Source: an uncultured Oscillospiraceae bacterium
Lineage (GTDB): Bacteria > Bacillota_A > Clostridia > Oscillospirales > Acutalibacteraceae
DNA length: 29,937 bases
Assembly: GCA_910589395.1 (NCBI GenBank)
Contig: CAJUTL010000035.1
Span: 1 to 29,937, forward strand
Direction of reading: 5' to 3'
Shown here: piece by piece, positions 23,269 to 29,937 of the stretch
Layout: every line of letters begins with the position of its first letter
Numbering within the stretch: the first letter of the stretch is position 1
The notes under the pieces: generated by a model
Seen by the model: only the letters and a program-made list of their open reading frames with translations
Databases searched by the model: none
Told to the model about the DNA's origin: nothing
Made by a program: the position numbers and the translations under genes

Positions 23269-23850
23269 ATGGCGGCAAAATTCACAAGGTTTTCGGAAAC
23301 CATTCTGACAAAGCGGGATCGGCGCGTGGTGAGCGTCACCGTGAAGCCTCTCGTTTCCGACTGTACCGGCACGATCTATTTCACCGACCTTATGGTGCAG
23401 GAGGGCGACCGGCTGACGGGCTATGTGATCCATACGGAAACCCTGCTGCAAAAATACCGGGAGGACGGGGCCATTGTCCCGCCCCGGTTCTATAACGGCG
23501 TGGTGCGCTCGGCGGAAACGGTGGTGCTGTTTAACCTCGGCTCGGATACGGCGGGGCTGGACTGCTATCTGTACCCGGTGCAGGATATGGCGGCGGGCAG
23601 CGTATCCGTGGGCCTCGGGGCCGGGGCGCATAAGGCGGCGTTTCCTATGGCACTCGCCGCCGGGGACGAAGTGGCCCTTTTAGCTTCCTCGCGGGAATGT
23701 CTGAGGAACGGGCAGCCTGCCGGTAAGCATGGATTTTTCCAATACAGCGCCGCCGGGGACAGCAAGCATCCGGTCAGGCTGGAAGATAAAAAGTCGGCAA
23801 GGCTTTTGTTCTGGTTTCAGGAAATGCAGGAAGGCGGTGATATACTGTAA
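23269..23850 (+). CDS. Tail-region structural protein
   Basis: A 193-residue protein. Residues about 20-60 share the DCTG..YFTD module with the preceding 64-residue protein. The rest is beta-rich (VVLFNLGSDTAGLDCYLYPVQD, GDEVALLASSREC) with a Gly/Ala-rich middle. No enzyme motif is seen. TAAGGAGGTGGGC precedes ATG 23269; GTG 23263 is inside that site. It ends immediately before the promoter of the AT-rich HEPN gene, so the tail-gene run is broken by that insertion. Confidence 0.72.
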   Translation: MAAKFTRFSETILTKRDRRVVSVTVKPLVSDCTGTIYFTDLMVQEGDRLTGYVIHTETLLQKYREDGAIVPPRFYNGVVRSAETVVLFNLGSDTAGLDCYLYPVQDMAAGSVSVGLGAGAHKAAFPMALAAGDEVALLASSRECLRNGQPAGKHGFFQYSAAGDSKHPVRLEDKKSARLLFWFQEMQEGGDIL

Positions 23851-23856
23851 ACCGGA

Positions 23857-23885
23857 TTGAAAAAATACGGTTTTTGAAGTATACT
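23857..23885 (+). promoter_or_regulatory. Strong sigma-A type promoter of the HEPN moron
   Basis: TTGAAA (23857-23862), exactly 17 nt, TATACT (23880-23885): five of six matches to consensus in each hexamer. It lies 45 nt before ATG 23931. The region is AT-rich, unlike its surroundings, and differs from the cassette promoters at 3350-7593. Confidence 0.82.
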
Positions 23886-23930
23886 TTTAACCAACGGAAA
23901 GGCAGGGAACAAAGGAGGTATACAGTTGCT

Positions 23931-24761
23931 ATGACTAAGTGGGAGCTGGCAAGGTACTTGATAGATGCAAAGAAATGTGTAGACAGTATTATGTATATAG
24001 ACGAGAACCTTGCAGCATTAAGAAATATAGGTGTTCGTGAAAAGGTTGATTCAAAGAGACGGGAATTATATATAAATTGTTGTGTTATTTTGGATAAGGT
24101 TTTTCCAAAGAAAAAGAAAGAACTTTGTTCCACAGATGCCGTTGTTCAGCGGTTCTACTATGAAAGGGATAAAAATTTTGCTCATAAGGATTCAGATTAC
24201 AAACCTGCAGAATATGCTTCACTTTCAGAAATGTCAACTGAATTACAGAATCAACTAATACATCTGAGAGAATTATGTAAAGAAGCCCTTCCAGATGTAA
24301 TAACATTAGATTTTGTTCCACATGATAGAGAGCTGTTCCGATTTGTGAATGGACTTACAGCAGAGCAGGAGGCGGAAGTTGAGGATAGAAAATATCCATT
24401 GCGAAAAAATTATTCTGGCGAGCAACAAAGTGGAAAAACTTTTCAAATTCTTCACGATACTGAGGACATTAGAAGTATAGATGAAGCCGATATAAAAAAT
24501 TATGCCACTCTTATAGAAAATGGTATCAATAATTATGAAGGATTGCAAAATAGACAGGATTCGTGTATTAGGACAAATGTGCTTTTTGGATTAGATATGT
24601 GGTGTACAATAAATAGAGATGTGGTCGAGGAATTAGAGGAGCTTAGAAAAATCGGTGTTATAGATAAATATAATGTTCCAAATTTTGAGGCGTTGTCTGA
24701 TCCTATCATACAAAATAGATTTGCAAAGATTATTGAGGCGGCAGAAAAACGAAAAAAATAA
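23931..24761 (+). CDS. HEPN-motif protein, probable defence moron
   Basis: A 276-residue protein. Near residue 79 it has RDKNFAHKD: Arg79 to His85 gives the R-x5-H motif of HEPN ribonucleases, in the form seen in AbiU2-like abortive-infection proteins. The flanking N-terminal part is helical, as HEPN domains are. The C-terminal half (about 120-276) is unassigned. The gene is markedly AT-rich against GC-rich neighbours, with codons such as TTA, ATA and AAA, so it was probably acquired from another genome. It has its own promoter and terminator and interrupts the tail and lysis genes, the classic moron layout, so the lysogen may express it against other phages. AAAGGAGG is 12 nt before ATG 23931. 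The exact family is not proven. Confidence 0.72.
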   Translation: MTKWELARYLIDAKKCVDSIMYIDENLAALRNIGVREKVDSKRRELYINCCVILDKVFPKKKKELCSTDAVVQRFYYERDKNFAHKDSDYKPAEYASLSEMSTELQNQLIHLRELCKEALPDVITLDFVPHDRELFRFVNGLTAEQEAEVEDRKYPLRKNYSGEQQSGKTFQILHDTEDIRSIDEADIKNYATLIENGINNYEGLQNRQDSCIRTNVLFGLDMWCTINRDVVEELEELRKIGVIDKYNVPNFEALSDPIIQNRFAKIIEAAEKRKK

Positions 24762-24773
24762 CTTAATGCTGTT

Positions 24774-24800
24774 AAAGCGTCTGGAAACAGGCGCTTTTTT
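24774..24800 (+). terminator. Terminator of the HEPN moron
   Basis: A 10-bp stem AAAGCGTCTG / CAGGCGCTTT with GAAA tetraloop and trailing T run. It ends 28 nt before the next gene's ATG, so late transcripts crossing it would stop unless antiterminated. Confidence 0.9.
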
Positions 24801-24828
24801 ACTGCCATTTTTTCAGGAGGACATATTT

Positions 24829-27297
24829 ATGCGCGATTATCTGAAAGGCAAGCGGTGCATGGTCTGGTCGTTTATGGGAAATTCCCGGATGTATCAGGCC
24901 CTGCGGGATTACGGCGACCGGCTGGATACGGTAGGGATTTTCACCTTTGAGGTGAGCGCTTCCGGCACGATCTCCGAAACCGGCACCAGCATTTCCTCCA
25001 TGATGACCTACATTAACCGCTGGCCCCATATCCACTGGCTCCTTACCATTATGAACCACGGAACAGCCAGCATTTTTACGGCCCTGCGCAACAATACCGG
25101 CGGGGCGAAGGATACCTTTCTGTTCGAGATTGTCCGTATCATGGAAAAATACCCGTGGTGCGCCGGGATCGACATTGACTTGGAGCGGGGCGGCGGGTAT
25201 GAAAACCGGGCGGCGGCAAACGCCCTGTTCCGGGATATTTACCAGACCGTCAAAGCCTACGACCCGGCCAAGCGCGTCAATATCTGCCTGCCGGGCATGA
25301 CCGGCGTGCAGGGCTCCGTGGGCGGGGAGAACTGGTGCGTCTATGCCGACCTCGACGCTTACTGCGACACGGCCTCCATCATGTCTTACGGGATGGCGTG
25401 GGCCGGAAGTGCGCCCGGCCCGGTATCGCCCCGGAGTTGGCTGGAAGGCATTTATGATTATGCGGTGCGGGCCATGAACCCGGAGAAGCTGTTCATGGGC
25501 CTGCCGGGATACGGCTGGAACTGGCAAATATACGACACGCCGGAGAACCTCGGCAAGACCTACCGGGGAACCTCCAACACCTACTATGCCGCCAAACTGT
25601 GGATGACCGGCGGCTACAACTTTACCGACGACAAGCCGCCCCAGCCCTTTATCCCCATTGTGGCCTATTGGGATGATTACGACAAGGTGCCGTGGGCGCT
25701 CCCGCAGGTCTATGATTACATGGAGGGCCGGGACGCGGTGAGTTATGAATATCCGCTGCTTGCGGGAACCTACAACCGCAGGCATTACCTGACCGCCTAC
25801 GGTAAGGAACAGAAGGCCGCCTTTGGCACGGTATACCTTGACCGGGGCGGCGGCACGCCGGACAGCCATTCCGGCATAGTGTCGGTTTCTGATTTTATGA
25901 CGGTGCTGGGGGAAGGAAGCTCCGCCACCTACCGTTTCACCATTGCGCAGGGCGGGTCGTATGATCTGGCGGTGCGGCTGTGCTTCCCCTTTTGGGATAA
26001 GAACGCCCTGCGGGTGACGGTGGACGGGCAGGCAAAGACATTCTCGGAGAGCCGGTTATGGTGGCCCTACTGGCGGCGCACCTGCTGGCTCTCCTTTGCT
26101 TCCGGTATGAGCCTTTCGGCGGGGGCGCATACCCTGACAATCAGCGGCGGCGTTCCCGGCGTGCAGTTTTACGGCTTCCGGGTATGCAGCGGCTTTTCCG
26201 AATCCGCCAGCGCCGGGGAGGCTTCCTTTGCCCTTTCGCCCCGGCAATTCTTGGATGTAAACGGCAACCCGGCCACGCCGGACAAGGGCTTTAAGCTGAC
26301 CTGTGAAATGCTCCGGCGAAAGCCCGATTCCGCCCTTGTCTGGTATGAGGACTTCCGGGACGAAACGCCCCTGCCGGACAGCTACTGGACGACGCTCTCC
26401 GGGAAATGGGAGGTCTGGCAGAAGGGCTATTTTGAGAGCCGCCCTTATTCCCTGCTGGAAGGCTCCGGGCGGCTTGCGTGGAAATACGAGGGCTTTTCCG
26501 ACCTGCATATCCGGGCGCGGCTGGGCTTTGCGCCAAGCGGCGGCGGGCGGGCCGGTGTCTTTATCGGGAATATCTTCTGCTGCTTAAACTATGATACCCA
26601 GCGGGTGGAGCTGTATCAAGGCTCCTCCCTGCTTGGAAGCTACCCGGCCAGCTTTTCCAAAACCCCGGCCAGCGCCATCCACAGCGACCCGACGCTCTAC
26701 ACGGTGGAAATGCGAAAGCGCGGGAACCGCGTCCGGGTATATTCCGGTTCCAGTTATACGCTGCGGTTTTCGGCCACGGTGAGCGCCACTTCCGGCTATG
26801 CGGGCATACAGGCGGATCGGGCCATTGTCTGCGACCTTCTGCGGGCCGGGGACGCTTGGGCGTATGAGCCGTATGAATGTTTTGACGTGGCATACCCGGA
26901 CGGGCGGACGGCCAGCTTCGGGCGCATTGCCCGCTCCGGCGTGACGTGGGACAGCGAATTTCAGGTGTTCTCGGTAAACTCCGACGTGGAGGAATCCGCC
27001 ACCAGAAGCGAGGAGATTTCCCTCGACTATGACTTTTTCCATTCCCATCTGCTTCCGCTTTCCTGCGGGCAGGACTATACGGCGAAGATCGTGCCGAGGG
27101 ACATAAATGTCTGGATTTCCCGGCTGTTCCTTGGGGACGCGGACGGCTTTTCCATCCTGTATTATCAGGACGTGGATTCTCTGGTCTATTGGGCCAACGA
27201 GGCGGCCTACCGGTGGAAGCTGCGGGGGATCGCCATCTGGTCTTTGGGGCAGGAGGATATGCGGCTGTGGGAGGCTCTGCCGAAGCAGATTGAATGA
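24829..27297 (+). CDS. GH18-like tail glycosidase with inserted domains
   Basis: An 822-residue protein. Residues 1-340 look like a GH18 barrel: the DxDxE motif as GIDIDLE (D115, D117, E119), MSYGMAW near residue 186 and an AYWDDYD segment near 280. Residues about 345-470 form a beta domain with Trp-rich strands resembling CBM6. Residues about 500-710 look like a concanavalin-type domain. The last 49 residues (YYQDVDSLVYWANEAAYRWK, LRGIAIWSLGQEDMRLW) match the end of a GH18 barrel (beta7-beta8), so the barrel seems interrupted by about 400 residues of binding domains. It probably cleaves a surface polysaccharide or peptidoglycan. CAGGAGG precedes ATG 24829; the longer start at 24673 crosses the terminator and the moron gene and is rejected. 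Confidence 0.8.
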   Translation: MRDYLKGKRCMVWSFMGNSRMYQALRDYGDRLDTVGIFTFEVSASGTISETGTSISSMMTYINRWPHIHWLLTIMNHGTASIFTALRNNTGGAKDTFLFEIVRIMEKYPWCAGIDIDLERGGGYENRAAANALFRDIYQTVKAYDPAKRVNICLPGMTGVQGSVGGENWCVYADLDAYCDTASIMSYGMAWAGSAPGPVSPRSWLEGIYDYAVRAMNPEKLFMGLPGYGWNWQIYDTPENLGKTYRGTSNTYYAAKLWMTGGYNFTDDKPPQPFIPIVAYWDDYDKVPWALPQVYDYMEGRDAVSYEYPLLAGTYNRRHYLTAYGKEQKAAFGTVYLDRGGGTPDSHSGIVSVSDFMTVLGEGSSATYRFTIAQGGSYDLAVRLCFPFWDKNALRVTVDGQAKTFSESRLWWPYWRRTCWLSFASGMSLSAGAHTLTISGGVPGVQFYGFRVCSGFSESASAGEASFALSPRQFLDVNGNPATPDKGFKLTCEMLRRKPDSALVWYEDFRDETPLPDSYWTTLSGKWEVWQKGYFESRPYSLLEGSGRLAWKYEGFSDLHIRARLGFAPSGGGRAGVFIGNIFCCLNYDTQRVELYQGSSLLGSYPASFSKTPASAIHSDPTLYTVEMRKRGNRVRVYSGSSYTLRFSATVSATSGYAGIQADRAIVCDLLRAGDAWAYEPYECFDVAYPDGRTASFGRIARSGVTWDSEFQVFSVNSDVEESATRSEEISLDYDFFHSHLLPLSCGQDYTAKIVPRDINVWISRLFLGDADGFSILYYQDVDSLVYWANEAAYRWKLRGIAIWSLGQEDMRLWEALPKQIE

Positions 27298-27308
27298 ATA
27301 CCGGAAAC

Positions 27309-27333
27309 AGGGACGCGGCAAGCGTCCTTTTTT
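27309..27333 (+). terminator. Intrinsic terminator before the lysis genes
   Basis: GGACGC-GGCAA-GCGTCC stem with A-G bases pairing into the T run and a T6 tail. It ends 31 nt before the holin ATG, with no promoter visible between. Confidence 0.82.
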
Positions 27334-27364
27334 CAATATCAAAATTTGAAGGAGGATTTGAAAC

Positions 27365-27793
27365 ATGAAGAATGTATGGAACTGGATGCAGGTGGCGCTG
27401 GCCGCCATCGGAGGAGGGCTGGGCTGGTTCTTCGGGGAGCTGGACGGCTTTTTCTATGCCCTGATCGCCTTTGTGGTGATCGACTACCTGACCGGCGTGA
27501 TGTGCGCCATTGTGGATAAGAGCTTATCCAGCGAGGTGGGATTTAAGGGGATTTTCCGCAAGGTGCTGATTTTCGTCATGGTGGGGATCGGCCATGTGAT
27601 CGACGCACAGATTATTGGCTCCGGGGACGCGCTGCGCACGGCGGTGATCTTCTTTTACATTTCCAACGAGGGTGTGAGCCTTCTGGAAAATTCCGCCCGG
27701 ATCGGCCTGCCGATCCCGCAGAAGTTGAAAGACGTGCTGGCGCAGCTCCATGACCGGGACAGCGACAAGGGCGGTAAGGAGGACAGAGAATGA
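27365..27793 (+). CDS. Holin (phage holin 4 / TcdE-like)
   Basis: A 142-residue membrane protein with the pattern of the phage_holin_4 (Cph1/TcdE) family: hydrophobic segments at about 7-25 (VALAAIGGGLGWFFGEL), 30-50 (FYALIAFVVIDYLTGVMCAI, with the family's DYLTG), 65-85 (KVLIFVMVGIGHVIDAQI), and 90-110 (RTAVIFFYISNEGVSLLEN), then a charged tail ending DKGGKEDRE. It opens the membrane for endolysin export at lysis. GAAGGAGGATTTGAAAC precedes the ATG. Its stop overlaps the endolysin start (ATGA), giving coupled expression. Confidence 0.92.
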   Translation: MKNVWNWMQVALAAIGGGLGWFFGELDGFFYALIAFVVIDYLTGVMCAIVDKSLSSEVGFKGIFRKVLIFVMVGIGHVIDAQIIGSGDALRTAVIFFYISNEGVSLLENSARIGLPIPQKLKDVLAQLHDRDSDKGGKEDRE

Positions 27794-29322
27794 AGATCAG
27801 CGTAACCATGACCCGCGCCGAGAATGTGGCCTGCTTCGGCGCGGGGCCGGTTTCCTTCGACTTGGAGGAATACCTCTGCGGCGTGGTTCCCGCCGAGATC
27901 GGCGAAGGCTCCCACATGGAGGCCCTGAAAGCGCAGGCCGTGGCCGCCCGCACCTTTGCCGCAAAACGGGCAGCGGCGGGGGCCGTGATTGATGATACCA
28001 CGCGCTTTCAGGCGTTCCGGGCTTCCCTTATGGATACCTGCCCGCGAAGCCGCCGGGCCATAGAGGCAACCGCCGGGCAGGCGCTTACCTATGGCGGCGC
28101 TTTGCTGGACTGCTTTTATTCCGCCTCCAACGGCGGCACCTGCAAGCGGAGCGGCGAGGTTTGGAGCCGGGACTATCCCTATTATGTGCATAAAGCCGAC
28201 CCGTGGGATGAAGCCGCCCGCATGGAGAACCCCAAGAAGGCGAGCCACGGCGTGGGAATGTCGCAGGTGGGCTGTATGTGGGCGGCAAAAAACGGCGTTC
28301 CCTATCATAAAATACTGGCCTTTTATTATGACGGCGCTGCTCTGGTGCATGGATACGGCACCGGCAGCGCCGTCGCTTTTGAGGCAGAAACCGAAGGAGG
28401 TTTTTCTATGAATCTGCACAAACGGATACTGACGGAAAATGCCTGCTACAAGGCAGGCCGCACGATTACCCCGAAGGGGATCATGGTTCATTCTACCGGG
28501 GCCAACAATCCCAGCCTGAAACGCTATGTCGGCCCGGATGACGGCCTTTTGGGGAAGAACCAGTACAACAACCACTGGAATCAGGATCGGCCCGGCGGGC
28601 GGCAGGTCTGCGTCCACGCTTTTATCGGGAAGCTGGCCGACGGCACCGTCGCCACCTACCAGACGCTCCCGTGGAACCACCGGGGCTGGCATTGCGGCTC
28701 CGGCCCCAAAGGGAGCGGCAATGATACTCATATCTCCTTTGAGATATGCGAGGACAATCTGGCGGACGCTTCCTATTTCGGCAAGGTATACAACGAGGCG
28801 GTGGAGCTTTGCGCCTACCTGTGCAAAGAGTACGGCCTGACCGAGAAAAATATCATCTGCCACAGCGAGGGCCATGCGCAGGGCATTGCCTCCAATCATG
28901 GGGATGTCATGCACTGGTTCCCGAAGCACGGGAAGAACATGGACACCTTCCGGGCGGCGGTAAGGGAACGGCTCTCCGGTACTTCCGGCGGCAATGGCGG
29001 CGGCTCCGCTTCCGGTATCCTGTACCGGGTGCGCAAAAGCTGGGACGACAAGGCTTCGCAGAAAGGCGCGTTTAAGGTGTTTGACAACGCCAAGCGCTGC
29101 GCCGACGAAAATGCCGGATACTCGGTCTTTGACGAGAGCGGCAAAGCGGTTTATACCGGTAAGGCGGCTTATGCCACCTATACGGTGAAGAAAGGCGACA
29201 GCCTGTGGGCCATTGCGGCGGCGAAGCTGGGGAATGGCTCCCGGTATCCTGAAATCAAGAAATTAAACGGCCTTACCTCGGACGTGATCTATGCCGGGCA
29301 GGTCTTGAAAATCCCGGACTAA
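27790..29322 (+). CDS. Two-headed endolysin: SpoIID-like, amidase and LysM
   Basis: A 510-residue lysin. Residues 1-200 resemble SpoIID/LytB lytic transglycosylases: EYLCGVVPAEI with the likely catalytic Glu36, EALKAQAVAARTFA, GMSQVGCMWAA and a SNGG..SGEVW region. Residues about 207-400 form an amidase_2 (N-acetylmuramoyl-L-alanine amidase) domain with zinc ligands in GIMVHSTG, the WHCGSGPKG loop, CHSEGH and the C-terminal VMHWFPKHG. A Gly/Ser linker leads to a YRVRKSW binding repeat, and residues 461-510 are a LysM domain. It cuts peptidoglycan glycan strands and stem peptides at lysis. An internal ribosome site at 28394 could produce the amidase part alone. Confidence 0.93.
   Translation: MKISVTMTRAENVACFGAGPVSFDLEEYLCGVVPAEIGEGSHMEALKAQAVAARTFAAKRAAAGAVIDDTTRFQAFRASLMDTCPRSRRAIEATAGQALTYGGALLDCFYSASNGGTCKRSGEVWSRDYPYYVHKADPWDEAARMENPKKASHGVGMSQVGCMWAAKNGVPYHKILAFYYDGAALVHGYGTGSAVAFEAETEGGFSMNLHKRILTENACYKAGRTITPKGIMVHSTGANNPSLKRYVGPDDGLLGKNQYNNHWNQDRPGGRQVCVHAFIGKLADGTVATYQTLPWNHRGWHCGSGPKGSGNDTHISFEICEDNLADASYFGKVYNEAVELCAYLCKEYGLTEKNIICHSEGHAQGIASNHGDVMHWFPKHGKNMDTFRAAVRERLSGTSGGNGGGSASGILYRVRKSWDDKASQKGAFKVFDNAKRCADENAGYSVFDESGKAVYTGKAAYATYTVKKGDSLWAIAAAKLGNGSRYPEIKKLNGLTSDVIYAGQVLKIPD
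28394..28410 (+). promoter_or_regulatory. Internal ribosome site for a short amidase form
   Basis: AAGGAGG at 28394-28400, 7 nt spacer, ATG 28408-28410 (Met207) at the exact border between the SpoIID-like and amidase domains. It would give a 304-residue amidase-LysM protein (28408-29322). Internal starts in endolysins are known from several Gram-positive phages. It also suggests the gene arose by fusion of two genes. Confidence 0.6.
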
Positions 29323-29329
29323 GCGGATG

Positions 29330-29359
29330 GGCGGCTCTGCGGGGCCGCCTTATTTTTTT
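29330..29359 (+). terminator. Intrinsic terminator after the endolysin
   Basis: An 8-bp stem GGCGGCTC / GGGCCGCC with TGCG tetraloop, followed by TTATTTTTTT. It closes the lysis unit and lies 15 nt before the next ATG. Confidence 0.85.
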
Positions 29360-29374
29360 AGAAGGAGGCGGAAC

Positions 29375-29791
29375 ATGACAGACGCACAAAAAGAGAATAT
29401 CCGTTATCTGCGCGGCGAGGGGCTTGGCTATCGCGCCATAGCGGCCCGCCTCGGCATTTCGGAAAATACGGTCAAGAGCTTCTGCAGGCGCAATGACTTA
29501 ACCGGCGTTGCCAGCAAGGAGCCGCCGCAGGTCTGCCGCCAGTGCGGGCAGCCTCTGGCAAAAGCCCCAAAACGGAAAGAGAGAAAATTTTGCTCCGAAG
29601 CCTGCCGCCGCGCATGGTGGAAGGCCCACCCGGAGCTGATAGATAGAAAAGCATTTTACACTTTGGCCTGCGCGGAATGTGGGAAGGAGTTTTCAAGCTA
29701 TGGGAACCAGAAACGGAAATATTGTTCTCATGCCTGCTATATCAAAGCACGTTTCGGGAAAGGGGGCTGCCATGACGAAGGAACAGTTTGA
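29375..29791 (+). CDS. HTH and zinc-finger protein
   Basis: A 138-residue protein. Residues 5-40 form a helix-turn-helix (YLRGEGLGYRAIAARLGISENTV-type, as in LuxR or resolvase HTHs). Residues 54-77 hold a zinc cluster (CRQC, then CSEAC) and 99-121 a second (CAEC, then CSHAC). The linker is Lys-rich. It looks like a small DNA-binding regulator. In my experience of clostridial prophages such genes often sit between the lysis genes and the integrase. GAAGGAGGCGGAAC precedes ATG 29375. It overlaps the next gene by 20 nt. Confidence 0.82.
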   Translation: MTDAQKENIRYLRGEGLGYRAIAARLGISENTVKSFCRRNDLTGVASKEPPQVCRQCGQPLAKAPKRKERKFCSEACRRAWWKAHPELIDRKAFYTLACAECGKEFSSYGNQKRKYCSHACYIKARFGKGGCHDEGTV

Positions 29792-29933
29792 CCGGGAGAA
29801 AAAGTATCAGGCGGCCCTTGCGGTGGCCCGCTCCATGCTCCGGCAGAAGGTGATAGACGAAGAAGATTTCCTGCGCATTGAAGCCCGGTTAAAAGAAAAG
29901 TTTAACCCGGTTTTAGGCGGTTTTTTATTCTGA
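29772..29933 (+). CDS. SHOCT-like small protein
   Basis: A 53-residue protein with a SHOCT-type pattern: ALAVARSMLRQKVIDEEDFLRIEARLKEKF, a short helix pair with the I-D-EE-F turn, then a conserved NPVLGGF end. Proteins of this size and ending often precede serine recombinases in Firmicutes prophages. AAGGGGGCTGCC precedes ATG 29772, inside the previous gene. It ends 4 nt before the right edge, so the next gene is not seen. Confidence 0.78.
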   Translation: MTKEQFDREKKYQAALAVARSMLRQKVIDEEDFLRIEARLKEKFNPVLGGFLF

Positions 29934-29937
29934 AAAG

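Noticed and set aside
24673..24828. Upstream start for the GH18-like protein
   Set aside because: It would run through the HEPN gene end and the terminator stem; ATG 24829 has CAGGAGG at the right distance.
1..29937. CRISPR array, insertion sequence or attachment site
   Set aside because: No regularly spaced repeats, no transposase and no duplicated integration core were found; the 105-bp repeats are only two copies and lie inside the structural operon.

Overview
The window is a continuous stretch of a tailed-phage genome, most likely a prophage, in siphovirus (HK97-like head, long non-contractile tail) order. Every supported gene lies on the + strand, with short gaps, ATGA overlaps and strong AGGAGG ribosome sites. 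The GC-rich, Gram-positive style suggests a gut Clostridia host (Oscillospiraceae or Lachnospiraceae type); that is inference from gene families and base composition, and I cannot name a species. The last two genes, an HTH/zinc-finger protein and a 53-residue SHOCT-like protein, often sit just before a serine integrase in clostridial prophages, so an integrase may lie just past the right edge.

Layout. 1-1170: tail end of an upstream gene, a terminator, an HNH endonuclease and the small terminase. 1196-5087: a DNA-modification block with a ParB-like protein, two tandem Mom-like DNA acyltransferase paralogues, a degenerate tRNA-like element, a zinc-ribbon protein and a ParB-methyltransferase fusion whose catalytic motif IV reads APPL instead of D/N/S-PP-Y/F/W. 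5112-9360: small unknown genes in cassettes. Five copies of one promoter-like element (TTGTCT or TTGCTT, exactly 17 nt, TAATCT, then 29-31 nt to the ATG) precede genes in 3350-7623, and three of them follow a GCCCG/CGGGC-type terminator at the same 18-nt distance. 9457-17043: large terminase, portal, ClpP-like protease, capsid, four head-tail and tail-completion proteins, major tail protein, and a tail-assembly-chaperone pair expressed through a -1 frameshift (A AAA AAC plus a downstream 10-bp stem). 17064-23850: tape measure, distal tail protein, a LamG-bearing tail protein and two small related proteins. 23857-24800: an AT-rich moron with its own promoter and terminator, encoding a protein with a HEPN ribonuclease motif (RDKNFAH), probably a defence or abortive-infection gene. 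24829-29322: a GH18-type tail glycosidase with a large internal insertion, holin, and a two-headed endolysin (SpoIID-like, amidase, LysM) with an internal ribosome site. 29375-29933: the HTH/zinc and SHOCT-like genes.

How it fits together. The HNH protein and terminases cut and package DNA. The ParB/Mom/methyltransferase block probably modifies or marks phage DNA against host restriction. The structural genes build the virion. The GH18 and LamG proteins probably act on surface glycans, and the holin and endolysin release progeny. The HEPN moron looks built for expression in the lysogen. Several strong terminators sit directly in front of late genes with no room for a promoter, which suggests antitermination or readthrough.

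Most worth following up: the repeated terminator-promoter units, the Mom pair beside a methyltransferase with a broken motif, the HEPN moron, the 105-bp repeat pair with covarying hairpins and a tiny conserved reading frame, and the apparently split GH18 barrel.
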